Part shown: piece by piece, positions 56,562-64,000 of the stretch
Numbering within the stretch: the stretch's first letter is position 1
How the letters are laid out: each line of letters opens with the position of its first letter
Assembly: GCF_003634015.1 (NCBI RefSeq)
Contig: NZ_RBII01000001.1
Coordinates: 868,001 to 932,000, forward strand
Direction of reading: 5' to 3'
DNA: 64,000 nucleotides
From: Litorimonas taeanensis
GTDB taxonomy: Bacteria > Pseudomonadota > Alphaproteobacteria > Caulobacterales > Maricaulaceae
Translations under genes and position numbers: made by a program
Notes under the pieces: generated by a model
Told to the model about the DNA's origin: nothing
What the model saw: the letters and a program-made list of their open reading frames with translations, nothing else
The model's database searches: none

Positions 56562-57770
56562 TTATTGCGCTGCCTCCACGAAAGGCTCTGAATGCGCCTC
56601 CTGATTTAAAAATTCGGCTATAGCATCTGCTGCCTTCACAGAGGATTTGCCCCCTGAAAACTCAAAAGTATCTTCGAAGGCTTGATTTTGAGCCGGCAAA
56701 TACTCTTCGTGAGTTTCCTTCGCTTGACGGACCATTTCAATTAGATTTTCAACACTGTCCAATACCGGACCTGTTGTCCAATTTGTATAGAACGGGTTAC
56801 CAGCCCAATCAGCATTATGAGAGTTTAGAAAAATCGTAGGTCTACGCTTTTCTAAAAACTCGTATATTTGTGAACTCACATCGCCAATGTATATGTCGGC
56901 ACGCCGCGTGTAAGTCATATCAACACTTCTTGCAGAGCCTAAATCTATATGGATGTTAGGTAAATTTTCGAAGCGTTTCGGTAAATTTTTCCTAAGTCGC
57001 ACACGCTTGTGTTCAACCGATGTGTGCATTTTCCGTTCAAACAACATGATATGAGGCGCAAAAATTAGGTTAATGTCAGGCGTCTTTGCAAAAGCATCTA
57101 AAACATCAACGCCCATGTCGTACCAAGAAGATAAATGCGGATCAAAGTGCGGGTTGTACAACACAACTGGATTATCGTTTTCAAACATATCAAGATTAGC
57201 TGGAACATGGGGGACGAAATCAAATTTAGGGTAACCCGCAATAGCATAATGCCCATCTCGAATTAGGCCGTGCTCTTTATGCCTTTTTTCGTCTTTCTCG
57301 CCAGCAACAAGGACGAAATCAAAGTCACGTATGGAAGACTTTTGCGCCACAGCGCGATCCCCTGCCCCATGATGCGTTAGTACAAATTTCAAATGATTTA
57401 GGCCAAATTGGGTTTTTAATAACAAACTCGTAGATTCAGGCACTACAAAAACATCATAAGAAGACAGAAGTTCAAGGTTGTGTTTTAAGACTAAGACACG
57501 GCGTGCTGGCGCGACAGCATTTGCTGCCCTCACAATACCTTTGTCAATCTTACTCACATCCAGATCAACAAAGTTAGTTCTCCGACTTAACTCAGGCCCC
57601 AAACCTGAACAAACGAGTTCCTTTTGATCCTCAGTAGAGGTCAAGACATCAATATTTAAATGCGGATGGCGAACCAACATTTCTTTTAAAATCGGTGCCG
57701 TATGTGCCACTTGGTGCGGCACTTCATGGTTATAAATAAATCCGATTTTTAATTGCCTAGGGGTATGCAT
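56562..57770 (-). CDS. CDP-glycerol glycerophosphotransferase-like protein
   Basis: 402 residues. The C-terminal half resembles the TagF/TagB glycerophosphotransferase family: LYNPHFDPHLSSWY, LIFAPHIMLF, ADIYIGDVSSQIYEFL and RPTIFLNSH. It may transfer a glycerophosphate or similar group onto a lipid or sugar. It is 97 bp downstream of the HAD gene, same direction, and may be in the same transcript. Confidence 0.78.
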   Translation of the reverse strand: MHTPRQLKIGFIYNHEVPHQVAHTAPILKEMLVRHPHLNIDVLTSTEDQKELVCSGLGPELSRRTNFVDLDVSKIDKGIVRAANAVAPARRVLVLKHNLELLSSYDVFVVPESTSLLLKTQFGLNHLKFVLTHHGAGDRAVAQKSSIRDFDFVLVAGEKDEKRHKEHGLIRDGHYAIAGYPKFDFVPHVPANLDMFENDNPVVLYNPHFDPHLSSWYDMGVDVLDAFAKTPDINLIFAPHIMLFERKMHTSVEHKRVRLRKNLPKRFENLPNIHIDLGSARSVDMTYTRRADIYIGDVSSQIYEFLEKRRPTIFLNSHNADWAGNPFYTNWTTGPVLDSVENLIEMVRQAKETHEEYLPAQNQAFEDTFEFSGGKSSVKAADAIAEFLNQEAHSEPFVEAAQ

Positions 57771-57867
57771 GTCATCTTTCTTTTACAAAAACTTTATATA
57801 ACCATTTCATCAATACGCATGAAATAAAATATCGTTTCATTTCAAGTCGATAAAAATGCCAAAATGC

Positions 57868-58566
57868 TTAAACGGCCTCAAACCCCTCTTTTGACGCCAT
57901 CCAATTTTGCACTCGCATATTACAGGCTTCAGCGATCTCTTTGAACTTTGGAGATGGATCAACCACAATGGGACAATCCACGACCTTCAGTAACGGTAAA
58001 TCAGCCTTGCTATCAGTATAAAAATAAAGTGTTGATGTTTCCTTTTTGCTCTGTTTGAGAAAGCTTAAGGTTCGATCCCTTTTTGCTTCGCCGTAACAAT
58101 TTGGGGACGCAAAATTTTCTTTCAAGGCCCCGCTCTCGTCCCAAGCCATTTCAGTTGCTACAAAGTCGTGTATATTTAAATACTTACAAATGGGCGCTAC
58201 GACCAAATCAACTGCCGCGCTCGCAATTAAAATTTGATGCCCTTTATCTCTGTGATACTCCAATGCTGCGATACCTCCTGGACGCAATCCTGTTTTCACT
58301 GTCTCTCTCGCAAAAGCCTCAGCCATTTGCTCTAAGCGCTCTCGCGGCAGACGCATTAGGCTCCAACGCATCATCGTTTTTTTAACAGCACCTCTTGGAA
58401 TTTTTCCAAATTTATATTGAATTTGAAAGGAAAGAGTACTGAACAACAAAGGCAACCAAAGGTGAGGTTTATTCTGAACAGAACGCCAAACAAACCGCCC
58501 CCATGTCCCGCGCTTCGTTAAAGTATAATCCAGATCGAATATAGCGACGACAGGTTTCTCAGTCAC
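57868..58566 (-). CDS. HAD-IB family phosphatase
   Basis: 232 residues from GTG 58566, with AAGGAG six bases upstream; ATG 58593 would give 241 residues and is less well placed. Motif I FDLDYTLTKRGTW, ILIASAAVDL (motif II) and TDSKADLPLL (motif IV) are present. The IB subfamily includes phosphoserine phosphatase-like and lipid-phosphate phosphatases. It overlaps the flippase stop by eight bases. Confidence 0.85.
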   Translation of the reverse strand: MTEKPVVAIFDLDYTLTKRGTWGRFVWRSVQNKPHLWLPLLFSTLSFQIQYKFGKIPRGAVKKTMMRWSLMRLPRERLEQMAEAFARETVKTGLRPGGIAALEYHRDKGHQILIASAAVDLVVAPICKYLNIHDFVATEMAWDESGALKENFASPNCYGEAKRDRTLSFLKQSKKETSTLYFYTDSKADLPLLKVVDCPIVVDPSPKFKEIAEACNMRVQNWMASKEGFEAV

Positions 58567-59989
58567 CACAGGCTCCTTTTGACTTTGTATCATTTACTAT
58601 CGCCAATCGGGCCTCCTTGTTTAATCCGTTGATGGTGTGTTTAATCAATATACCAACGACCATCATGCTAACAAAATACCCCACGACGACAGCGATTGCA
58701 GCTCCATATTCTCCCACGAGGCGCGTCAAGAAAAAGAAGCCAGCAATGTAAGCTACAAGCCCCGCAAGCCGAGCATAAATGGCACGTTCCGGCTTATTTG
58801 CCGCATAAAACACAGGGAAAAGCGGCGCAACCGCGGCATAAAGCGCGGCTCCAAAAACAAGAATTACAGCAAGCAGAACCGAGGCTTTATATTCCTCCCC
58901 TAGGGTGGACGCCATAATAAACGGCCCCGTTATGAAAATAACAAAAGAAAGCAACAACCCTACACTCAAAGAAATAACGCTAGCCTTTGTCACGAGCTTT
59001 AAAATCTGCCCCCCACGCTTGTTACTGATTATACGGGCAAGCTCAGGATAGATTGCTTGGTCAATAAGCTTAACACCCTCCGAAAGAAGCTTCGCAATTT
59101 CTTCTGCAATTCTATAAATAGCAACGAAAGCAGGCCCAAACACAGCCATAACTAAAAGTGCTGGCAAATGAGACACGCCAGCAGCTAGGGTCGAATCCAC
59201 GTTAGATTTCCAAACGAAACTCCACAGGCCTTTACGCGGTGACAGAAATTTTTCATCTGAATGCCATATAAGTTTGAATAGGTTACGCCAACAAACTTCA
59301 TAAAGACCCAACCCAATTTTGAATAAATAAGCAAAAACGGAAGCAAACCACCATACACACAAAAACCCTATGACGCCCCACCCCATTGTCATAGCGAGTA
59401 TTGCTCCGCCAAGGCGCAAAAATGGCATTACGAGTGCAGCAAAAGCCAACCATTGAAACTTATCAAATAGACGTAACACCCCAATGGGCGTCCCTGTAAG
59501 TTGGAATAGAACGACTGTAGAATACATGAAGACAAGCGGTTTTAGCTCCTCAATATTAAACCCATCTGCTTTCGGAGCTAGGCCGGGAAAAGCTTTCACC
59601 AACGCAACATAGGCCCCAAACAATAGCACAGCACTGCCATAAGCAAACAAAGCTGAAAACACGTCAATCTTCGCGCTAAATTTAATCAATCCCCCTAATT
59701 TTTCTGCGTTTTTCTCACTTTGATCGACAGAGCCAAACCGAATAATTGACTGCCAAGTTTGGAAAGTTGCGACTTCCGCAAAGAAAAGCATATAAGCATG
59801 GAGAAATATTATTATTCCAAAACTGACTTGATTATCTAGTGCTCGTTCTGTGATAATCAGAGTCGCCAGCCCCATAAGCATACCAATAGTTTTGGCCCCC
59901 ATTAACCATCCAGCATTAGCGGCCACACGATGCCCTGAGGATTTATCACAAGTGATATCCAGAATTGGTGTTTGGGAAGTTTTGTTCAC
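58559..59989 (-). CDS. polysaccharide/lipid flippase (Wzx/MOP superfamily)
   Basis: 476 residues with about 12-14 TM helices. It begins with a ~20-residue cytoplasmic part, then NAGWLMGAKTIGMLMGLATLIITERALDN, the usual start of Wzx-type flippases. It should move a lipid-linked sugar or modified lipid across the inner membrane. It lies between the nucleotidyltransferase (23 bp upstream) and the HAD gene. Confidence 0.85.
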   Translation of the reverse strand: MNKTSQTPILDITCDKSSGHRVAANAGWLMGAKTIGMLMGLATLIITERALDNQVSFGIIIFLHAYMLFFAEVATFQTWQSIIRFGSVDQSEKNAEKLGGLIKFSAKIDVFSALFAYGSAVLLFGAYVALVKAFPGLAPKADGFNIEELKPLVFMYSTVVLFQLTGTPIGVLRLFDKFQWLAFAALVMPFLRLGGAILAMTMGWGVIGFLCVWWFASVFAYLFKIGLGLYEVCWRNLFKLIWHSDEKFLSPRKGLWSFVWKSNVDSTLAAGVSHLPALLVMAVFGPAFVAIYRIAEEIAKLLSEGVKLIDQAIYPELARIISNKRGGQILKLVTKASVISLSVGLLLSFVIFITGPFIMASTLGEEYKASVLLAVILVFGAALYAAVAPLFPVFYAANKPERAIYARLAGLVAYIAGFFFLTRLVGEYGAAIAVVVGYFVSMMVVGILIKHTINGLNKEARLAIVNDTKSKGACGD

Positions 59990-60012
59990 AGATATGATAT
60001 AGTCTATCTTGA

Positions 60013-60768
60013 TTAAGAATTGAACCGAGAGAGCAGTATCTTTTCCACGACATCGTGATCTGAGACCTTATCGACATCAATAGCCGCCTCAGCATAGGGC
60101 AATAAAACTGGAGAAGCCTTAATCCCTATTTTTTTTCCAGCCTCATCAAAAGCTTGCGAAATCGACAATCGTCCTGCTGCATATCGTATCCCAAGCCCAA
60201 TCCCGACCTTTCGCGCCAATTGTAAGGGTTTCTTACGCAAGTGTTGCGCCTCACGCCAAAACTCTAAAGCGGCCAATCCTTGTGAATTTGCGATATAAAA
60301 GAGATTGCACCCTGAGACCGCCGTATCAGAAAACCGCAAATAAGTTCGTTTTGTTTCTGGATAGGCAGACTGAATAGTTTGTTCATCAGCAAGCCCAACG
60401 CAAAAGTCGGCGCCAGTCTTCTGTGATGCTTCTATGAAGAAACGCAAGATATCGGCGGTCAGCAAGGGATGGTCACCAGTCGTCATCAAACAAGGAAAGC
60501 TTGCATCTTTCAGCGCAAGCAAAGCGCTATCAGCAGGGCCATCACCTGAGGCCGCGATACTCCAGCCTTCAGAAAGAGCGGGATACCCCGAGACGATAAA
60601 GGGACGTTTTAATTCTGCTGCATCCAGAGCTTCCGCGACCCACTTAATCATGGGCTTACCTATCAACTGAGTTTCTACTTTGTAGGTCACATTGAAAGCT
60701 TCGCACAGCGGATCAGCCACGCCTGCTCTTTGCCCAGCGAGAACAAGCACTTGCGGAGAGTTATTCAT
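60013..60768 (-). CDS. nucleotidyltransferase (MobA-like NTP transferase domain)
   Basis: 251 residues. LVLAGQRAGVADPLCEAFNV matches the nucleotide-binding loop (LAGGxxxR variant), followed by GKPMIKWVAEAL and TTGDHPLLTAD with the metal-binding Asp. It would activate a sugar, glycerol or choline-like phosphate to the NDP form. Overlaps the acyltransferase gene by four bases. Confidence 0.82.
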   Translation of the reverse strand: MNNSPQVLVLAGQRAGVADPLCEAFNVTYKVETQLIGKPMIKWVAEALDAAELKRPFIVSGYPALSEGWSIAASGDGPADSALLALKDASFPCLMTTGDHPLLTADILRFFIEASQKTGADFCVGLADEQTIQSAYPETKRTYLRFSDTAVSGCNLFYIANSQGLAALEFWREAQHLRKKPLQLARKVGIGLGIRYAAGRLSISQAFDEAGKKIGIKASPVLLPYAEAAIDVDKVSDHDVVEKILLSRFNS

Positions 60769-61910
60769 GAAACGACCAGATCTTTTTTGTACATGCGATA
60801 AGTTTTATAGGCTTGGGCAGCGGCCTGCTCACAAATTCCAATCATGCCTTCATTATCTTCTAATATCCAAGACAGCTCGCAATGCGTGAAACCTTTAACT
60901 CTGCCTGCTGCGAAAACTGTTTCGCAAAGCTGTGCAACAAGGGACAGACCTTTTCGAGTATTTTGATGCTTCTTTCTAAGCCCCATTAGTGGAATACGCG
61001 ATTGTTTCGCCCCTGAGACCTTAAGCCTCCAAACTAACTTAGCCCAACCGAAAGGTAACAATTTTCCATTTAGGCCTTTTGTTAACTCATTCAAATCCGG
61101 AATCATGCATATGAAGGCAGCAGGTTCTCCATCGATATATCCAATCCATAGCCCCTCTTTAAAAATCAGAGGACGTATCTCTTTTGCCATATGCGATATT
61201 TGTTCGTCTGAAAATGGAACAAAACCCCAATTTTCGGACCAAGCATCATTGAATATATCCATAATTAAATCGACCTCTTGCCGAAACTTGGACATATCCA
61301 AACTACGCCAGGTGATAGATTTATTTTTATCAGCGTAATTAAGAAGTGATTGTAAGAACTTTGAACGAGGATATCCCGCTGAAAGATCAGCTTGAAACGC
61401 AAACATATCGGTGGCTTTTAACAAACCAAAAGATTCATACGCGGTTTTGTAATCCGGTCTCCCATAAGGCATCATAACAACAGGAGGTGTATCGAAACCT
61501 TCGATTAACAATCCACATTCTTCATTTACACTCCATTGAGCCGGGCCAATCATTTGTTGACGGCCTTTCGATATCAACCAATCTTCAGCTGATTTGAGCA
61601 ATGTCTCTGTAAGTCCCTCAGTTACAGCACAGTCTAAATAACCAAAAAAGCCAGCATTATCATTGCAGTGTTCATCATGATATTCATTGATAAATGCCGC
61701 TATTCGGCCAACGCATTTCGCCCCATGATAAGCCAGAAACAATGCTCGTTCTGTGGGCGCCCCAGGATTCTTTTTTACTGAAAACTGTTCTGATCGCTCA
61801 AATCTTAGTGGGGCTCGCCAGTTTGAATCTGCTCTGTAAAGGCTATATGGTAAATCAAGAAAGACTTTTAGCTCGGCTTTAGTCTCAACAGATTTAACCA
61901 CAAAAGTCAT
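60765..61910 (-). CDS. GNAT-like acyltransferase, YghO / bacterial ceramide synthase type
   Basis: 381 residues. RAPLRFERSEQF, GFFGYLDCAV, IGPAQWSVNEECGLLIEGFDTPPVVMMPYGRPDY and GLWIGYIDGEPAAFICMIPDLNE are typical of the YghO-like family of GNAT-fold proteins. To my knowledge the Caulobacter ceramide synthase belongs to this group. No serine palmitoyltransferase or ceramide reductase gene is in the window. First gene of the operon. Confidence 0.75.
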   Translation of the reverse strand: MTFVVKSVETKAELKVFLDLPYSLYRADSNWRAPLRFERSEQFSVKKNPGAPTERALFLAYHGAKCVGRIAAFINEYHDEHCNDNAGFFGYLDCAVTEGLTETLLKSAEDWLISKGRQQMIGPAQWSVNEECGLLIEGFDTPPVVMMPYGRPDYKTAYESFGLLKATDMFAFQADLSAGYPRSKFLQSLLNYADKNKSITWRSLDMSKFRQEVDLIMDIFNDAWSENWGFVPFSDEQISHMAKEIRPLIFKEGLWIGYIDGEPAAFICMIPDLNELTKGLNGKLLPFGWAKLVWRLKVSGAKQSRIPLMGLRKKHQNTRKGLSLVAQLCETVFAAGRVKGFTHCELSWILEDNEGMIGICEQAAAQAYKTYRMYKKDLVVS

Positions 61911-61972
61911 GTATATACTTTATCCTCTAAGGAGGGATTCAAAGCGAACGCCTCTTAAGCCGAGAGCCTTTG

Positions 61973-62548
61973 CTAATCATCAGCCCCTAGGTCAACTAAA
62001 TTTATGACTATATCGACGCCTGTGAGAGGAACATCAAATGAGGTTTCAGAATATTTCGGAAGCCTCAAAGCTTTGATTTCTGGGTTATTTGAAAGCCCAT
62101 ATGGCTCCAAAGGTTTAAAATTCCAAGCTTTCTTCAGCTTCCTATCTCCATCCCGATCATGATAGCCTACAACCGCATAAGACCCTGGAAGAGGAACATT
62201 TATACAAAGCTTTTGCGACCCTTCTTCAGCCGGGACACGAATCTTTCTCAATTTCCCTTTTTTCTTTAGGAAGTTAGCCTCACCAAAAAGTTCTAACTTT
62301 AAGATTCCCTCGGCTGTGACACCATTAACTGTGACGCGAATTTGTAGTCCATTTTCAACGCAGTAGTCAGATTTATCCCGCTCAAACAGATTCAAACCTG
62401 TCTGTCTGGCAATGTCTGAAACGATGTCTTGCTCACCTTCTTCTGCGTCATCTGATTGCGCCATAGCTGGCAAGGCAAAGAAAAACCCGAAAACAGCAAA
62501 TATTGCTAAAAATTCGCGTAAAAATCTGTGAACTAAGTTTGCTTTCAC
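61973..62548 (-). CDS. DUF2141 domain exported protein
   Basis: 191 residues. A signal peptide ends near AMA-QSDD. The DUF2141 core is ICINVPLPGSYAVVGYHDRDGDRKLKKAWNFKPLEPYGLSNN-like (residues ~112-155), with the HDxDGD acidic loop. Periplasmic or outer-membrane; function unknown. It precedes the acyltransferase operon by 62 bp, same strand. Confidence 0.83.
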   Translation of the reverse strand: MKANLVHRFLREFLAIFAVFGFFFALPAMAQSDDAEEGEQDIVSDIARQTGLNLFERDKSDYCVENGLQIRVTVNGVTAEGILKLELFGEANFLKKKGKLRKIRVPAEEGSQKLCINVPLPGSYAVVGYHDRDGDRKLKKAWNFKPLEPYGLSNNPEIKALRLPKYSETSFDVPLTGVDIVINLVDLGADD

Positions 62549-62654
62549 GGTCTACCCTTATTAAGCCTATTTCAAAGTCATCTAGTGTATTCGGTCTGAA
62601 CCAAGACTGAATATGGGGATAGGATGATAAGTGTAAAGGAATAACCTCAGATAT

Positions 62655-63872
62655 ATGCTAGGTCGGCTAAACCAATATTTGATGAAACGAGCCGCCGTGA
62701 GTATTGGCGGCCTCGTCGTTTTTGCTTGTTGCGTTCTCTTATTAGAACGGCTCCTAAGGATATTTGAAATCGTGTCGAATTCCGCAGATCCGGCCGCCGA
62801 CGCAACCCGAATGATTTACAATTTGCTACCTCATTATTTAGGTATGGCCGTGCCCATGGCGCTCCTATTGGGAACAATCATCACGATTGATCGGTTTTCT
62901 CGCTCAAGCGAACTTACAGCCGCTCTAGGTGCTGGCATTTCCCTATTTCATATGACGAAGCCATTCTTATTGTTAGCGAGTTTCTTAGCCTTCTTAACCT
63001 TGTTCATTGAAGGTTACATGCAACCTGTGGGCCGATACAACTATCGGCAACTTGTCAATGTGGTGAAACAACAGAGCTTCACCGCAGCGCTACGTGAAGG
63101 TACATTTACAACGGTTGGCACTCGGACGTTCTTTGCTGGCACTGATTTGCCTGGCGCCGCGATAGGCCCAATTTTCATTTATGAGTCTTCCGAAGATGAT
63201 TTGAACAATCAAACTGGTTTTCGAATTACAACGGCGAGCGAAGGACGACTCGTTGTGCGCGAAGACACCAACGAACCTGTTCTCCAACTTTCATCAGGCC
63301 GCGCTAATCAGGTCGACAACGGCACGCAAATTGACGGCGACCTTGGGTTCGGTAGCGCTTCTATAACGGGTGCAGCCTCTGACACTAAATTTCGAGAGAG
63401 AGGAGATGATGAACGCGAACTAACGTCAATGGAACTTTTCAAAAACAGACACGGCACCGTTTACGACACCTTGAGCGTTGAGACTAATAACGCGGCGCTA
63501 CATTTGCGAGCAGGTCGCGCCGTACTTTTGCTCATACTCCCGTTTATTGCGGTACCTTTTGGACTAAACTATGGCCGCAACCCTTCATCTGCGGGTATTT
63601 TTATAGGTGTTGTTTTTTTAGTTTCACTGCAAAAAGCGCTCGAATTTGGTCAAAGCCTAGGGGCCTCTGGTAAAATACCGCCATGGCTAGGTATTTGGTC
63701 AATCATTGCAATTGTCGCAATATTTGCTGCATATATCTTTTGGAAAAGTGCCTTCAAAATGGGACAACCTCCATTAACAGCCTTCGCACAGCAAATCTCG
63801 CATTACCAAGGCAAAGTAGTCAAGAAACTCTCCAACATTCGATTAAAGCTTGCTGGAGTCGAACGTGTTTAA
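62655..63872 (+). CDS. lptF: LPS export ABC transporter permease LptF
   Basis: 405 residues. The YjgP/YjgQ family: TM1 with NQYLMKRAAVSIGGLVVFACC, YLGMAVPMALLLGTIITIDRFSRSSELTA, a periplasmic jelly-roll domain, and three C-terminal helices. It forms the LptB2FG transporter that moves LPS from the inner membrane. lptG overlaps its end. Confidence 0.9.
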   Translation: MLGRLNQYLMKRAAVSIGGLVVFACCVLLLERLLRIFEIVSNSADPAADATRMIYNLLPHYLGMAVPMALLLGTIITIDRFSRSSELTAALGAGISLFHMTKPFLLLASFLAFLTLFIEGYMQPVGRYNYRQLVNVVKQQSFTAALREGTFTTVGTRTFFAGTDLPGAAIGPIFIYESSEDDLNNQTGFRITTASEGRLVVREDTNEPVLQLSSGRANQVDNGTQIDGDLGFGSASITGAASDTKFRERGDDERELTSMELFKNRHGTVYDTLSVETNNAALHLRAGRAVLLLILPFIAVPFGLNYGRNPSSAGIFIGVVFLVSLQKALEFGQSLGASGKIPPWLGIWSIIAIVAIFAAYIFWKSAFKMGQPPLTAFAQQISHYQGKVVKKLSNIRLKLAGVERV

Positions 63873-64000
63873 GTTTGGCTTGTATCTAACGAAAACTTTT
63901 CTGCTCACGTGGCTTACAACTGTATTTGGGTTTTTAGTCCTGATTGGACTATTGGACAGCCTTGCCAATGGCGGTGATATTGTGGCGAGTGGCCAGGGCT
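63865..64000 (+). CDS. lptG: LPS export permease LptG, N-terminal part (3' end outside window)
   Basis: GTG 63865 opens a frame overlapping the lptF stop by eight bases and running to the window end. It gives ~45 residues: MFKFGLYLTKTFLLTWL, a TM helix, then LIGLLDSLANGGD, matching the start of LptG after LptF. The rest is cut off. Confidence 0.75.
   Translation, partial: MFKFGLYLTKTFLLTWLTTVFGFLVLIGLLDSLANGGDIVASGQG

Overview
The window is a gene-dense, moderately AT-rich stretch of a bacterial chromosome that reads as an alphaproteobacterium. The evidence is the bolA/CGFS-glutaredoxin pair behind purL, the SPOR-nagZ-scpA-scpB-tatABC run, a squalene/phytoene-synthase-like NDUFAF6 relative, and a direct-repeat GTTC-N7-GTTC LexA box between ssb and uvrA. 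The low GC, nickel superoxide dismutase and overall gene content suggest a marine lineage near Maricaulales/Hyphomonadaceae; that finer placement is inference. I see no rRNA, tRNA, insertion sequence, prophage or CRISPR array.

Layout. 0-7 kb: purL (3' part), bolA, monothiol glutaredoxin, rpsD, rarD, trmJ, NADP-isocitrate dehydrogenase and a lipoprotein esterase. 7-16 kb: an SRPBCC pseudogene broken by one amber codon, then VOC-pcm-surE with rraA lying head-on between surE and serS, two tandem DUF481 outer-membrane proteins, a SixA phosphatase, small membrane proteins and gltX. 16-26.5 kb: nadE, a serine hydrolase-YCII fusion with a Gfo/Idh/MocA oxidoreductase, HU, class II DAHP synthase, an M24 peptidase and gyrA. 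26.5-34 kb: sodC, DUF2330 plus an orphan RnfD-like protein, a split YeeE/YedE pair, ssb and uvrA.

34-50 kb: a membrane protein, trmFO, an operon of an NDUFAF6-like protein with a DUF2157-DUF4401 fusion and a GDYXXLXY protein, a nickel-SOD operon (small membrane protein, sodN, sodX), secF-secD-yajC, a LysM protein, and tatC-tatB-tatA-scpB-scpA-nagZ-SPOR. 50-55.6 kb: gor, rpiA, glmU, gph, a 66-aa conserved protein and an XRE regulator. 55.6-64 kb: a cell-envelope region with an LpxO-like hydroxylase, a CDP-glycerol-transferase-like protein, a HAD-IB phosphatase, a flippase, a nucleotidyltransferase, a YghO/ceramide-synthase-like acyltransferase, DUF2141, lptF and the start of lptG.

Most of this is core metabolism and envelope biogenesis. 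The most unusual point is the nickel-SOD operon. A near-canonical intrinsic terminator is embedded inside the sodX protease reading frame, behind a start codon with no visible Shine-Dalgarno, while sodN has a strong one. This looks like a way to make much SodN and little SodX from one promoter. A promoter-like pair of hexamers bracketed by a 9-bp inverted repeat lies upstream. The second point of interest is the YghO-like operon, which may belong to sphingolipid synthesis.
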